Assembly (NCBI GenBank): GCA_963681505.1 | Contig: OY811979.1 | Location: 3,007,414 to 3,071,413 of the forward strand | DNA length: 64,000 nucleotides | DNA from: Eunapius fragilis | Lineage: Eukaryota; Porifera; Demospongiae; Spongillida; Spongillidae | Direction: 5' to 3' | Shown here: positions 43,302 to 54,534 of the stretch, one piece after another | Numbering within the stretch: position 1 is the first letter of the stretch | Layout: every line of letters begins with the position of its first letter | Made by a program: the position numbers and the translations under genes | The notes under the pieces: model-generated | Told to the model about the DNA's origin: nothing | Databases searched by the model: none | What the model saw: only the letters and a program-made list of their open reading frames with translations

Positions 43302-43850
43302 TCGAGGTATTCACAATACATGTAATACCATTAAAATCAAAATAACGACTTTAAGCAATTAAACCAATATACTAGATAGTAAATCTAGATCCATAAGTAT
43401 AGTAGTTCGTATATTACATTTAAATTTAATCTGGCATGTCATAGTTTATGATATCCATGAATTAATCATCATAAGCGTTATTGCTACATTGACAATAAAT
43501 GCATAAATGTAGTATCATGAAAATCATGTATTCGAGAATTAATAATTAAACATTCGTAGTTAGTTAAGGGCCGTAAGGATGGTATATTTAATAAATTTAG
43601 ATTTAATCTGGCATGTCATGGTTTATGATATACCATGTTAAACCAAGTGTTATATTAACATTGAGATATTCACAATACATGTAGTATCATAAAAATAATA
43701 ATTAGGACTTTTAATATTACTAGTTAATGTTTCTTCTACATTGAAATGTTCATAAACATGTAGTATCATTAATAAGACAATGACGACTTTTAGTACTTCA
43801 ATCAGTACTAGTTAGTAAAGCAAGATTCATCAAGATAGTTAAACTCACAG
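43302..43850. repeat. AT-rich satellite block 2
   Basis: Three units about 180 bp apart, marked by TATTCACAATACATGTAG near 43308 and 43668 and a variant between them. Confidence 0.85.
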
Positions 43851-44220
43851 TATCTGGCTAGCAAACACAACTCAGCCACATACATAGCAACAGACTCACC
43901 TATTTGCCATTGCCTTGTGTGGAACTTAAATCTCCGTACTGCTAGTGGAGGTTGCAGCAGAAATGTATCTCTGAGGTGGCTGTCAGCAATTCATAATTCA
44001 GCTCTGCTGGTCCTTGGTGCCACCAATGGACTAAGCAACTTGTACGTTTTTGGTCCTATTGTGGAAAGAAAAATGGCTTGCCTTTGTCCCTTCACGCTTA
44101 CACGAAGAACTGTTATAGCCTCTCCAAGTATAAAGCCCACTCCTTATTGCCTTCCACGTACTTGCCGACCCGTACACAGCTGCCATCCCACCCTCGTCAC
44201 CAAACATGTAATATCGTAAA
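43850..44220 (-). pseudogene. Decayed Gypsy gag fragment
   Basis: Scattered over three minus frames: VGKYVEGNKEWALYLERL, AIFLSTIGPKTYKLLSPL, then PPLAVRRFKFHTRQWQIG and ESVAMYVAEL. This is the conserved core of invertebrate Gypsy gag capsid. Several stops and shifts. It is unrelated by frame to the Gypsy element that follows. Confidence 0.75.
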
Positions 44221-44334
44221 GCATCAAGTTAATGGTACCAAGCCAATTACATGACTAACAATTGCACAGCAATCCTGCACATAAATCCCATTCCTTACAC
44301 ATGTGGCATGCGTAGGTTACTAGGTTATTACAGT

Positions 44335-44465
44335 GTGAACTGAATGTATGGATGTGTACTGAATGTATGGATATGATGGGCTAGTGCTGGTGGTGTGTAC
44401 TGAATGTATGGATGTTGATGGTGTGTACTGAATGTATGGATGTGATGGGCTAGTGCTGGTGGTGT
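44335..44465. repeat. Short minisatellite (ACTGAATGTATGGATG)
   Basis: Four to five units of GTGTACTGAATGTATGGAT with an interspersed GATGGGCTAGTGCTGG, next to the Gypsy B left end. Confidence 0.85.
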
Positions 44466-44500
44466 GCACAACGGATGTTGCACCAATATTGCATTGATAT

Positions 44501-44628
44501 TGTGACGTCAAATCAGTTTAATCATCGAACGACTCGGTACATAATACAGCGGCTTAAATAATGGTGTATACAACTAGTGCGCATGAGCATGACACAGCAC
44601 CAATAAGTAATTCTACGCATGCGCTACA
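44501..44628 (-). repeat. Gypsy B 3' LTR
   Basis: 128 bp, matching 49439-49566 over its length. Confidence 0.94.
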
Positions 44629-47600
44629 CTACCCCCCCCCTCCTCCGAGATTTTAAGTGTCATAGATATTCTGTCCGTATAGCGGTCTATTTTCTTCTTC
44701 TGCCGAACTGGCCTCAACCTTACAGGTTCAGCTTGGGGAGGCGCTACATTTTGCTGTGGTGTCTCCCACTCAATCACAAGTGGTTCCGGATCATCATCTT
44801 CTCGAGACTCTTTCTCGTCCATAACGTCATCCTCATCTGAAACTGTTGCTTGAAAATACCCATCATTTTCATCCTCCCCCGAGGTCCCCTCCTCTGTCTG
44901 TGGCAAATCTTCCTCCTCCACTGAAGTATCCTCCTCCTCTGTCTGTGGCGGGGCTACATGAGGCTTCAGCCTATCAAAATGCACAACAGTACGCTTCCGA
45001 GGAGAATCCCTGTGCTGAAGTAAATACAGCACATCACCCAACGGCTTCACAACCTTGTAAGGACCATGCCAATAACAGTGCAACTTTGGTGACTTATACC
45101 TCTCGGAACAGCTGGACAGTGTAACCATACTAGATCACCAACCTTGAATGGATGCCCCTTTGCTGTCTTGTCATATAGTGCCTTCTGGCGTCTTTGTTGC
45201 ATTTCCATATGGCTTCGTACCCTCTGATAAGCTGTCTCCAAGTGTGTTCTTAGATCCAAAGCATACTGATTGACCTGTTGAGGTGCAGAAGCTGGGGGAA
45301 GACCAAACATAACATCTGCTGGAAGGCAAATTTCCCGCCCAAACATCAAATAGAATGTTGTACACCCAGTTGACTCCTGTACACTAGTTCTATACGCCAT
45401 CATCACTAGCGGAAGACGCAGATCCCAGTCGTGTTCATTTTCGGAAGCTGCAATGCTAAGGAGGTCAAGCAGTGTACGATTAAATCGCTCAACAAATCCA
45501 TCAGACTGGGGGTGATATGGGGATGTCCTTGTCTTAGACACACCCAACAGTTGGCATACTTCCTTCAATAGAGAAGATTCAAAGTTACGACCCTGATCTG
45601 TATGCAGAGTATCCGGAACCCCAAAACGATAGACAAATTGGTGCACGAACAAATCCGCAACAGTTTTTGCCTCCATATTAATCATTGGATAAGCCTCTAC
45701 CCACTTAGTAAAATAATCTCCCACAACTAACACATACTTGTTACCTCTGGTGGTACTGGGCAACGGACCCAATATGTCCATGGCAACGCGTTGTAGTGGA
45801 TATCCTACCAAATCAAACTGCATAGGAGCCCTTCTTGCTTGGGATGGTGACTTTCTGGACAGACACTTTTCACAAGCCCTGCACCAATTCTCTACATCGT
45901 GTCGTTGGCCAGGCCAGTAGAAGCGCGAACGAATCTTTTCCATGGTTTTCTTTTGACCAAGGTGACTTCCAGTAGGTGCATCGTGGAACTCCTTTAGAAT
46001 ACTCTGTACAGAGAACTTTGGTATGACCAATTGAAGATGCCTGTTCTGTCCTTTCCCAGGAACGTCTTCCCAACGCCTGTAGAGGACCCCTTCTTTAAGT
46101 AACAGATGGCTCTTCTGGGACCATAACGTCTGCAACCAGTAGCTTCCATGTCTGGGAAGGGTGTGAGGAGATGCATTATCTCTCACCCAAGATATCACCT
46201 GCTCCAGATCAGGATCTCCTTGTTGTAATTGTTTTGGGTCTCCGGCAGACAACACACAAACGCTCTCCCTCTGGCCAATACTGCTGCTAGGAAGGGGAGG
46301 GGCTGATGGCTCGAACCCACATTGTTTACACGGAAGCCTTGAGAGTGCATCAGCGTTACCATGACGCTCTCCAGGTCGATGCTCAATGACGAAATCATAC
46401 TCTGAGTCAGCAAGAATATCCAACCAACGCGCAACTTGGCCCTGCGGCTCTTTGAAGCTGCGTAGCCACTGCAAGGAGTTATGATCTGTGCGGACGATGA
46501 AATGGCGGCCCCAAAGGTAGGATCGAAAGTTTCGAACGGCCCACATAACTCCCAGCATCTCCCGCCGGGTTGCACAATACTGGCGCTCCGCCTTTGTGAG
46601 CACGCGGCTGGCGCACGCAATTACTCGCTCTCCCTCCTGGGACAACACTGCGCCAAGTCCTTCTTGACTAGCATCCGTGTCCAATATGAACATTTTGTCG
46701 AACTGAGGGAATGACAAAATAAGGTGACAACAACTTATCTTTCAACAAGATAAACGCTTCGTCGCACTGCTTGGACCAAAACCATGGTTTGGACTTTTCC
46801 GTCAGAGCATGAAGAGGAAAGGCTATCCGAGCAAAACCAGAAATGAACTTTCTGTAGTAGGAAGCAAATCCTAAAAATTGGCGGAGAGTGTCATGATTAT
46901 GTGGCACAGGCCATTCGCGGACAGAACCAGTTTTTCCTGGGTCAACCTCCACGCCCTTTTCGGATACAATGTACCCCAAGTACTGTACGCTCTTACGTAA
47001 TAGTTGGCACTTGCTTGGCTTTACCTTCAGCCCCGCCTCTTTCAGCCTTCGAAACACGTCTGCCAGCCGTTGAAGATGTTCATCCACTGTCTGACTGAAA
47101 ATAATAATGTCATCTAGATAAACTAGACAAGTGGTCCAACAAAGACCCGACAACACAGAACTCATTAGTCTTTGGAACGTGCTGGGGGCATTGGTTAGCC
47201 CGAACGGCATTACCCGAAATTGGTGGAGCCCAAATGGTGTGATAAAAGCAGTCTTCTCCTTGTCGTCTGGATTCATCTCGACCTGCCAGTAGCCACTTGC
47301 TAAATCAATGGTAGAAAACCATTTCGCTCCCCCGAAGCTGTCCAAAGCATCGTCTATCCTGGGAAGCGGATGCATGTCCTTCTTCGTTGCCTCATTTAGA
47401 CGGCGAAAGTCGACACAGAACAGGAACGAACCGTCTCTCTTTTTTACCAGCACTATAGGAGATGCCCAGGAGCTCTCAGAAGGCTCTATTATGCCTTGGT
47501 CCAACATGTTGGACCAAGGCATAATAGAGCATCTTCTGTACCATGTCCCGCTGATGAAACGGTAACCTGCGAGCTTGCTGTCGAATGGGTGGGGCATCAC

Positions 47601-47678
47601 CAACATTAATTTTGTGACGCAATAAACCTGTACGTCCCAGGTCCCCATCCCCAACTGAAATAGCGTCTGAAAAATCAT
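44613..47678 (-). pseudogene. Gypsy B pol: RT, RNase H and integrase in shifted frames
   Basis: Three overlapping frames. 47678-46668: RT with DQGIIEPSESSWASP, CVDFRRLN, FSTIDLASGYWQVEM and YLDDIIIFS. 46717-45047: RNase H (FILDTDASQEGLGAVLSQ, RTDHNSLQWL), H2C2 finger (CRACEKC), integrase core (MDILGPLPSTTRGNKY with first Asp, LHTDQGRNFESSL with second, HPQSDGFVERFNRTL with Glu). 45128-44613: C-terminal WHGPYKVVKPLGDVLYL and an acidic tail. Shifts occur near 46700 and near 45110 (one or two bases each). Domain order protease-RT-RNase H-integrase is standard Ty3/Gypsy. Confidence 0.9.
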
Positions 47679-48696
47679 ACAACAAATCTGTCAGCTGGTT
47701 TTTCTCGCTTACAGTTAAGCCATGCACATTACACAGAAACTGTTCAACTGACTTATTAATGGCCTCTTGGGACCGGACAACTGGTTTCCTGTCCAACGAC
47801 GGCTCCACTAAATTCACAAAATCAGCATCCTGCAAGGGAAACATCTTACCTACCTTTTCATCAGCGTACACAGTAACAGGTACAGCTGACAAATTTAACA
47901 ACTGTATCGTTGCGTTCTTCCCTGACAGGATTGGAGACACAGAATGTGCAGCAAGTAACCCACCATGCCGATCCGGAAACTCTGGCTTGGGTTCAAACAA
48001 TCCACAGCCACTGTTGAATGCACCCTCTTCTGCGTTGGCATCCAGGTGAACAGAAAGGTGAACTTGATGGAAGGCAGGAATAACGGTGGTCTCCTGTACC
48101 AGCACGTGACATGTAGAACTACATTCGCCGGCACACAACTGCACCGGACGTGGGTGACCTGCCAATGTTAAAGTCTTGTTGTCCATGTTAATAACACAAT
48201 GACATTGTTCGAGAAAATCTGTACCCAGTAAACACTTTTGCGTCATGTCTCGCACAACCAGGACATTGTGTGCTCCCACATAGTCTCCCACCTGTAGAGT
48301 CACATACACCTGACCACATAGAGGAAGACTCTCACCGTTAACTGCCATTACAGGACACCTGGCCTCTTTTAGTTCCAGTTTGCTGTTCTTCACGGCCTCC
48401 TTCCAAACGTTCTCATGCAGCAGGGTAACCGACGATCCCGTGTCTACTAACATGGACACAGGGTGGCCCTCCACGAAACCTTTCAAGGTTAGAGTGCTGG
48501 CAACTGCAGAGGTATGCTTAACTGACTTTTCGTCACTGTCTTCAGTAGAACGCCTTAACGGACAACCCCTGCGCACGTGGCCTGCTTTCCCGCAATTCCA
48601 GCATACTGGACGCTTCTTCGCTCTTGCTGGCCGTTTCTCCGCCTTGTCCAGACGTAACTTACTCAACTGCCCTGACAACGCTGCCACTTGCGCCAC
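47476..48696 (-). pseudogene. Gypsy B zinc knuckle - protease - RT start
   Basis: 406 aa. CWNCGKAGHVRRGC is the nucleocapsid knuckle. MLVDTGSSVTLLHENVW is the aspartic-protease active site. The frame runs into the RT N-terminus (KINVGDAPPIRQQARRLPF) and is then thrown out of frame at 47485-47532 by a palindromic duplication. Its start lies in the same frame as gag but beyond the TAA at 48745-48747. Confidence 0.88.
47485..47532. repeat. Perfect 48-bp palindrome in the RT gene
   Basis: GCTCTATTATGCCTTGGTCC, then AACATGTT, then the complement. About 25 nt of the RT coding strand have been copied in inverse orientation just beside the original, shifting the frame. Confidence 0.9.
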
Positions 48697-48744
48697 TAAG
48701 TCCTGATAGCTGCCACTCCTTGCAGAAGAGAAGAGAGACGCACC

Positions 48745-49421
48745 TTAGGCTTCCGAAGAGACAGCGCTCTCCGTGGTATTAGCGGCTGCAGTTTTTCCTG
48801 CCTGGAAACTTTTCTGGGCAGACTCCACCGACTCTAACCGGCACGCCAAGGCAAGAACAGCTTCCAATGTGTCCAGCCCTTCCTGCAATAGCTTCAGCTG
48901 TATAGAAGGTGAAATAATACCACGAATAAATTGGTTACGCGCAACTTCTAGTCGTTCCCTAGACTGCCACAACGGGTAAGCCCTATCTGCTAACATGCGC
49001 AACCTTGCCGAGAACTCTATTAAGGACTCCGTCTGTTTCTGCTGCGCTGCATGGAACTTCCTCTGCCAATCCAGCTCTACCCCTAGCGGAGCATACTGTC
49101 CCTCGAGACATTTCTTCACAGCTGCGTAGTCAACCCCGGTTTCTACATCCAACAAACCCATTGACTTACAATACGGAATGGCTCATCCTCCAACAAAGAG
49201 ACCAGTTCCTGGCCTTGCTTATCGTTCGGAACTCCGGCTTCCTTAAAGTAGAGCTCGATGCGCTGAATCCATATAGTAATGTCAGCTCCCTTTCCCGCAA
49301 ATCGCGAAGGTGGCCGCACGCTAAACCTGGTGGTTCTTACGCCTGCTCCTTCCTGTAAAGGATTAGCGCCACTTGTGGGAACTTGCCTGTCAACCTCCAT
49401 GTCTTGCTCTTCGGTGGCCAT
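48745..49421 (-). pseudogene. Gypsy B gag
   Basis: Two frames: 49421-49143 (MATEEQDMEVDRQVP ... FAGKGADITIWIQRIELYF) and 49161-48745 (VDYAAVKKCLEGQYAP, DRAYPLWQSRERLEVARNQF). A frame slip separates them at about 49150. A TAA at 48745-48747 separates gag from the zinc-knuckle/protease frame, which otherwise continues in phase. Confidence 0.85.
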
Positions 49422-49438
49422 CCCACTCCTGACACCAG

Positions 49439-49566
49439 TGTGACGTCAAATCAGTTTAATCATCGAACGACTCGGTACATAATACAGCGGCTTAAATAAT
49501 GGTGTATACAACTAGTGCGCATGAGCATGACACAGCACCAATAAGTAATTCTACGCATGCGCTACA
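49439..49566 (-). repeat. Gypsy B 5' LTR
   Basis: 128 bp. Adjacent to the primer-binding region on its inner side. Confidence 0.94.
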
Positions 49567-49975
49567 ATATGATATGCATGAAGCGGAGCATATGACATTG
49601 GGAGTGAGAATTATTCTCCATCTGACTTGGTGGAAATTAAAAATCGCATTAAAAGGAAATCCAACTGCCTAGTACCTTCCTAAACAAAGGCCTACATAGG
49701 AAATCACAATGCATGCAGGTGATTCAATGCTGACTATTGCATGTCAGTCATCTTGCTGAAGCAAATTTTCAGTTGCCAACTATAATGGAGTTTTTTAAAT
49801 CTTGACATGTTATATTCCCTTGTACTGGCATATCCAGTATCCAGTATACAGGTTCTAACTAGTAAAGGTTTAATTATTAAAATTCGTTATAATGATTTTA
49901 ATGATTTTAAAGAAGTGTGAGGCGGGATTCGTGGAATGTGCTAAAAGTTCATGTGTGTGCAGTGATGTGTTGAAT
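49567..49975. other. No recognisable gene
   Basis: AT-rich sequence right of Gypsy B; no satellite modules. Confidence 0.4.
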
Positions 49976-49979
49976 GACC

Positions 49980-50330
49980 ATGTGCTTGTGTGCGCAACGA
50001 TATTGTGTATATAAAGTGAGGGTTAGTGAGCAGGAAGCATTCTAGGTGTCCTGCACGTCACTGGTGGGTTTTTTCTCAATATCGTGTTTACTGATATTTA
50101 CAGTGCATTAATGTGTTTGCTCAAGTTTCACAGGTAGGGTGCAGGTGAATCTTCAATATGGTGGGGTACCGCTACATGACATGGACGGTCATCTGATGCA
50201 GCTCGTGTACAATGCAAGACCGAATGGTAGAACAGGTTTTTTCTCCTGGCAACAACCTTTTTTCCTGAAGGGTTTTTGGTGCTGCTAGGTTTTTTCCTTG
50301 GAGGGCAGTGCGGCCCTTCTAAATGCGGAG
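49980..50330 (+). mobile_element. Terminal remnant of a second Ngaro-like element (tentative)
   Basis: TATATAAAGTGAGGGTTAGTG resembles the A-repeat promoter layout. Further on are GGTTTTTTCTCCTGG, TTTTTTCCTGAAGG, GGTTTTTTCC and GGCCCTTCTAAAT, parallel in order to the interior between A2 and B2 of the 37-43 kb Ngaro (TTTTTTCCTCAATGAGG ... CCACCTCCTCTAAAT). There is no coding part. Confidence 0.4.
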
Positions 50331-50589
50331 AAGTCATGATCATATATACATGGACATATTGCTAGACGATCATGTGTATTCAGTAATTTCAGATGGTGTA
50401 TGTACTATGTGGCTACCAGTGACGTACATTACGGGCACCATGATTTTAATAATTGTTCATTTATTGTTCATTTATTGTGGATATCTCAATGCAGAAATAA
50501 CAGTTATGGTTTATTCTATTTGCAGGTTTCTAGTGATAATAGCTAAGCGTGTTATTCTACATACTGCATTATTATTACCCAATGCTGAA

Positions 50590-51595
50590 CAATAACGACT
50601 GGATCCATAAGGTTGGTATTTTTAATACATTTTGATTTGCTCGTGCAGGTTCATGGTTTATCATTATAACCGTGTTAAACCATAACCATATAGGTGTATG
50701 TTTATAACATTTAGATTTTAATCTGGTGTGTCATTGTGTTGATATCCCATGTTACCCCTTATGATTACTTGGACATTGAGATACATTTGGCATCATTATA
50801 ATCTTAATAACGACTTTAAAGAATTAAACCTTTATTAGTTGTTACTATGATTTTAAAAATACTACATGAATTGGGAATATCTCAATGTAGAAATAACACT
50901 GATGGCTTCATATGGCTTGTCATGAACCATGAATATTCCAGATAACAGATTTAAAGATACTATCCATATGGTTCAATAAAATAACGACTAAATATACCAT
51001 TACTAGTTAATAAATCTCGATCCATAAGGATAGATTTAATCTGATAAGAGCTAATTCTACATTGAGATGTTCACAATACATGTAGTTTCTTTTGAATAAT
51101 AATAACGAAAGTTAATAATTATACTAGGTTAATCTAGATTCATAAGGATAGTATGTTTAAATGTTTTTGATTTAACCTGGAATGTTCAGGATTTCTGATA
51201 AGCCGTGTTATGCAATAAGTGTCATTCACAATACATGTAGTACCTTTTAAAACATAATAACGACTATTAATAATTAAACCTTTACTAGTTATTAAATTCA
51301 TAGGAATAGTATGTTTAATTTTTAAATTTGGATTGATTCTGGCATGTCACTGTTTATGATAAACCATGTGTTATTTCTAAACTGGTTTAACACATGATTT
51401 ATCATAAACCATGTACATTATAAACATACCATCCATATGGATCTAGATTTACTAACTAGTAATGAAAAGTCGTTATTATGATTTTAAAGATTCTTGCATG
51501 TATTGTAAGTATGTAATGTAGAAATAACACATGGCTTAACATGGTTTATCATACATCATGATCATTTAACATAAATCTATAACATACTGTCCTTA
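50590..51595. repeat. AT-rich satellite block 3
   Basis: About 1 kb of the satellite with units in both orientations: ATTCACAATACATGTAG in one sense, and CATGGTTTATCATA...CTACAT in the other. The orientation switch near 51370-51420 forms a hairpin around GGTTTAACACATG. Confidence 0.8.
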
Positions 51596-51599
51596 TTGA

Positions 51600-51990
51600 T
51601 CTAATTAGTGACCAAGCTCGATAGCTTTTAGTTTCCGTACCACATGCATCATCTTGGCTGATGCACCGACCTTCCGGGCCAACAGGCAAGACTTTGATAT
51701 CTCTGTAACCTCTCCGCTTAACACACATACCCTTATGGAAGCCGGTGCCTACAGGATCAGCTGCCTTCGCCATTGAAGACATAAAGCACAGGGCCAATGA
51801 TGCATGCAAATGCAATGAACTCGGCTGTTATGTGTTTCCAAGAAGAGACTTATGGTGCATGTGGAAATGAAGCTCTTGAAGCCTTCTCTCAGCTGGGTTC
51901 TCGGCTTGCCACTCTTACATGCAAGCTCAAGTCAGCTGTACTTAGAGCCATCTATGGCTGACTCAACCTCCATCTAGTCGGGGCCAATGC
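51600..51990 (+). pseudogene. Decayed copy of the RLE-like retroelement fragment
   Basis: Plus-strand pieces across frames match 25772-26455: an AGACTGS-like start, then the related stretch ending GACGNEALEAFSQLGSRLATL, and YG*LNLHLVGANATA. These correspond to the AWGNEVMQALSRLASYLA and LYGRLNLTLVRANARA segments there. Several stops are present. Confidence 0.6.
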
Positions 51991-52074
51991 CACTGCCATC
52001 GATATATTAACATTAATTATGGGCTAAGATTATATGCATGTGTATGTATTTAAATGTTACATTACAATATTTAA

Positions 52075-54534
52075 TCATAGATTGACGGATCGTGACTTAA
52101 GTCATTATTTAGTGACTTAAGTCACTGAACTTTTGGAACGATAAAACACTCGAGTTGGTGGCGCTAGCTTCTTTTTTAAAAAATTGTACACATGCTATGT
52201 GGCATGCAGCTTTAAACTATTCTAAAATGGTTGTATTTTAAGCCAGAGGAGCGTAGCAAACAGGGCAGCTTTTATAGCTGTTTGGCGGCAAACATTACAA
52301 AATACGCCCCTTTTTTGTGTTCAAACCGCGATGCCTTTCCTTGTTGGCGATCGTGTTACATGCAATGCAGCTAAGGTATTAGGCAAGAAACATGCAAAGC
52401 AGAGGTACGGAAGGCTTTTTAAGGAAAAAGAACTGCTTGGGGATGTGCAGAGAATTGATGGTAAAGGGCGTAGTGTAAAATACATTGTTTATTTTGATGA
52501 AGTCGCTACTTCGAAGGCGTTTTCCGCACGCAGCATTAGGCGGCACAGCACTGCAGCAGGCGGCAATGCTGAAGCATCCATTCCCACAGCCATTTCCATA
52601 TCAAGCAGTTCTCCAAATCCGCCGGTTGAAGAACCACATGATCAAGAAAGCAATGACGTTGGTGATGGCAGTAGTTTATCTTGTCACGGCGTACAATGGA
52701 AGGTAGTAGATGGCATTGTTGAAGATTGGAGATCCTCACCTCAGTTTGGTACACACATATTGTGGGGCAATGATGTAGAAGAGGTACACAGGACGCCTCT
52801 GGACTACTGGAAATTGTCTTTTCCATCACAAATGCTGCCAGATGTGATTTCTTGGACTTCTGACCAATTGCCTGTAGGATGCCCTAAGGCCACTGAAGAA
52901 GAAATCTTGGCAGTTTTTGGTGTGCTGTATTCCTTAACAAGGACATCAGAAGCTAGGAGGGATATGTGGTCAACGAAAGATGGTCTGTTTCCTGCCCCTC
53001 GCTTTGGTGAGCGGTATGGCTTGTCAAGGGACCGCTTTGAAATCCTCTTGCGACATCTTTCTTTCTGCTCTGCACTTGAGGCCACAGGTGACAAGTGGGC
53101 CCCTGTTAGACGTCTTGTTGATGGTTTTAATGAACGAAGAATACAGAAAATATTTCCTGGATGGCAGCTCTGTGTTGATGAATCTGTATCTTCATGGCGA
53201 GGTAAGGATGGAGATTTTTGTTCCGATGGGATGCCCCATGTAACTTGCATTGAGAGAAAGCCCAAAGGAGTAGGCTGTGAACTGAAGAATTGTGCAGATG
53301 CTGATACCAAGATCATCCTGCAATTGGAAATCCAGGAAGGTGCATCAATCATGGCCAACAAAGAGTACGTTGCTGAGTACAAGTTAGCAGGAACTGCCCA
53401 ACTTCTTCGACTCACAAAACCCTGGCATGGATCTGGGAGGGCTATAAGTGCTGATTCTGCTTTCGCTAGTGTAACTACAGCCATTGCATGTAGAAAGAAT
53501 GGCATGCACTTCACAGGACTTGTCAAGACAGCAACACGGATGTATCCAAAGAAGTACATGGATGAAGTAGAGTTTCCAGAACTTGGAGATGATGTAACAC
53601 TAGTGGCTAATGTTGAAGGTCACAACATTATGGCCCATGCATGGGGAGATAAGGTACGAAAGTGCTTTATTTCAACTCACTCTACAACCTTGCCTGGGAA
53701 GCCCTCCAATAAACGTCGCTGGAGAGAAATGCTAAATGAAGATGGTGATGAGATAGGACAAACAGAAGTTTTTAACAAAACATTGAAACGTAGGAAAGTG
53801 GTTGAATCATATTTTGATGCAGCATCCATCATTGATATTAACAACCATTTGCGCCAAGGTGGGTTAGCTTTGGAGACAGCATGGCGAACACAGTCCTGGG
53901 CATGCCGTGTTATTTCAACCGTTCTTGGAATGGTTGAGACCGATGCGTACCTTCTGTTCAAACGATTTCACCCAGGGAGTACGAAAATGAGCCACTCGGA
54001 TTTCACGGAAGCTGTTGCTGAAGCTTTACTTACAAGTACCAATAAACGTAAACGTACTCACGCAACTCAGCAACAGGATTCACATGAAACATTACCCCAC
54101 AACATTGCCCCATTGAGCTTGCATCCATTGTACGATAAAAACTCTGCTTCTTGGGTAGCTACCTATGCTAGTAGAGCTTGCAGTGTATGCAAAAGCCCAT
54201 GCAAGAACTATTGTACTGTGTGCTCTGAAATGGCAAATGGCAGCATTGTTGCCTTATGTGGGCTGAAGTCTAAGCATGGAAGTGCCTGTATAGTAAAGCA
54301 TATATATAATCAGTGATACACAATGTGGCAAGCATGCATACCATTTTTACTCCCAAGTGATCATGTGTAGCTTAAATGAAATTCATATATATGAACCTGC
54401 TGTTATCTGTATTAACAATCAACCACATGTAAAGAATTTGTTTGAATAGCTAGGTATAAATCTCATTTCACTGTATCCCAGGGTAGTGACTTAAGTCACT
54501 GACTTAAGTCACTCCCGTTTCAGTCAATCTATGA
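52075..54534 (+). mobile_element. piggyBac-like DNA transposon, structurally intact
   Basis: 2460 bp, flanked by TTAA on each side (52071-52074 and 54535-54538), the piggyBac target duplication. Inverted ends TCATAGATTGAC/GTCAATCTATGA. Each end has two copies of the palindrome GTGACTTAAGTCAC as subterminal repeats. It encodes one full-length transposase. It is inserted beside satellite. Confidence 0.95.
52331..54316 (+). CDS. piggyBac-family transposase (DDE_Tnp_1_7), full length
   Basis: 661 aa without interruption. Residues 1-60 (FLVGDRVTCNAAKVLG, VKYIVYFDE) look like a small chromo/Tudor-type barrel. The transposase fold has QLPVGCPKATEEEILAVFG, RYGLSRDRFEILLRHLSFC, and the catalytic Asp residues in LCVDESVSSWRGK (D283), ISADSAFAS (D375) and AHAWGDKVRKC (D440), with the Trp-x-Asp context usual for the third. 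A basic KRRK/NKRKRTH region (about 490-500 and 570-580) is a probable nuclear signal. The C-terminus (about 615-655) is cysteine-rich, CSVCKSPCKNYCTVC ... CGLKSKHGSAC, the RING-like zinc domain that binds terminal repeats in piggyBac. ATG 52331 is the first in frame and precedes the barrel. All catalytic residues are present, so it may be active. Membership of the branch with an N-terminal barrel is inference. Confidence 0.93.
   Translation: MPFLVGDRVTCNAAKVLGKKHAKQRYGRLFKEKELLGDVQRIDGKGRSVKYIVYFDEVATSKAFSARSIRRHSTAAGGNAEASIPTAISISSSSPNPPVEEPHDQESNDVGDGSSLSCHGVQWKVVDGIVEDWRSSPQFGTHILWGNDVEEVHRTPLDYWKLSFPSQMLPDVISWTSDQLPVGCPKATEEEILAVFGVLYSLTRTSEARRDMWSTKDGLFPAPRFGERYGLSRDRFEILLRHLSFCSALEATGDKWAPVRRLVDGFNERRIQKIFPGWQLCVDESVSSWRGKDGDFCSDGMPHVTCIERKPKGVGCELKNCADADTKIILQLEIQEGASIMANKEYVAEYKLAGTAQLLRLTKPWHGSGRAISADSAFASVTTAIACRKNGMHFTGLVKTATRMYPKKYMDEVEFPELGDDVTLVANVEGHNIMAHAWGDKVRKCFISTHSTTLPGKPSNKRRWREMLNEDGDEIGQTEVFNKTLKRRKVVESYFDAASIIDINNHLRQGGLALETAWRTQSWACRVISTVLGMVETDAYLLFKRFHPGSTKMSHSDFTEAVAEALLTSTNKRKRTHATQQQDSHETLPHNIAPLSLHPLYDKNSASWVATYASRACSVCKSPCKNYCTVCSEMANGSIVALCGLKSKHGSACIVKHIYNQ

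Larger units (their letters stand above)
44501..49566 (-). mobile_element. Ty3/Gypsy LTR retrotransposon B
   Basis: A 5.1-kb element with 128-bp LTRs (44501-44628 and 49439-49566), near-identical, TGTGACGTC...CGCTACA. ATAT flanks both ends flush. The sense is minus: the primer-binding region next to the right LTR reads TGGTGTCAGGAGTGGGAT, and the polypurine tract beside the left LTR is GGAGGAGGGGGGGGGTAG. It contains gag, protease, RT, RNase H and integrase, but with several frame breaks. Confidence 0.94.
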
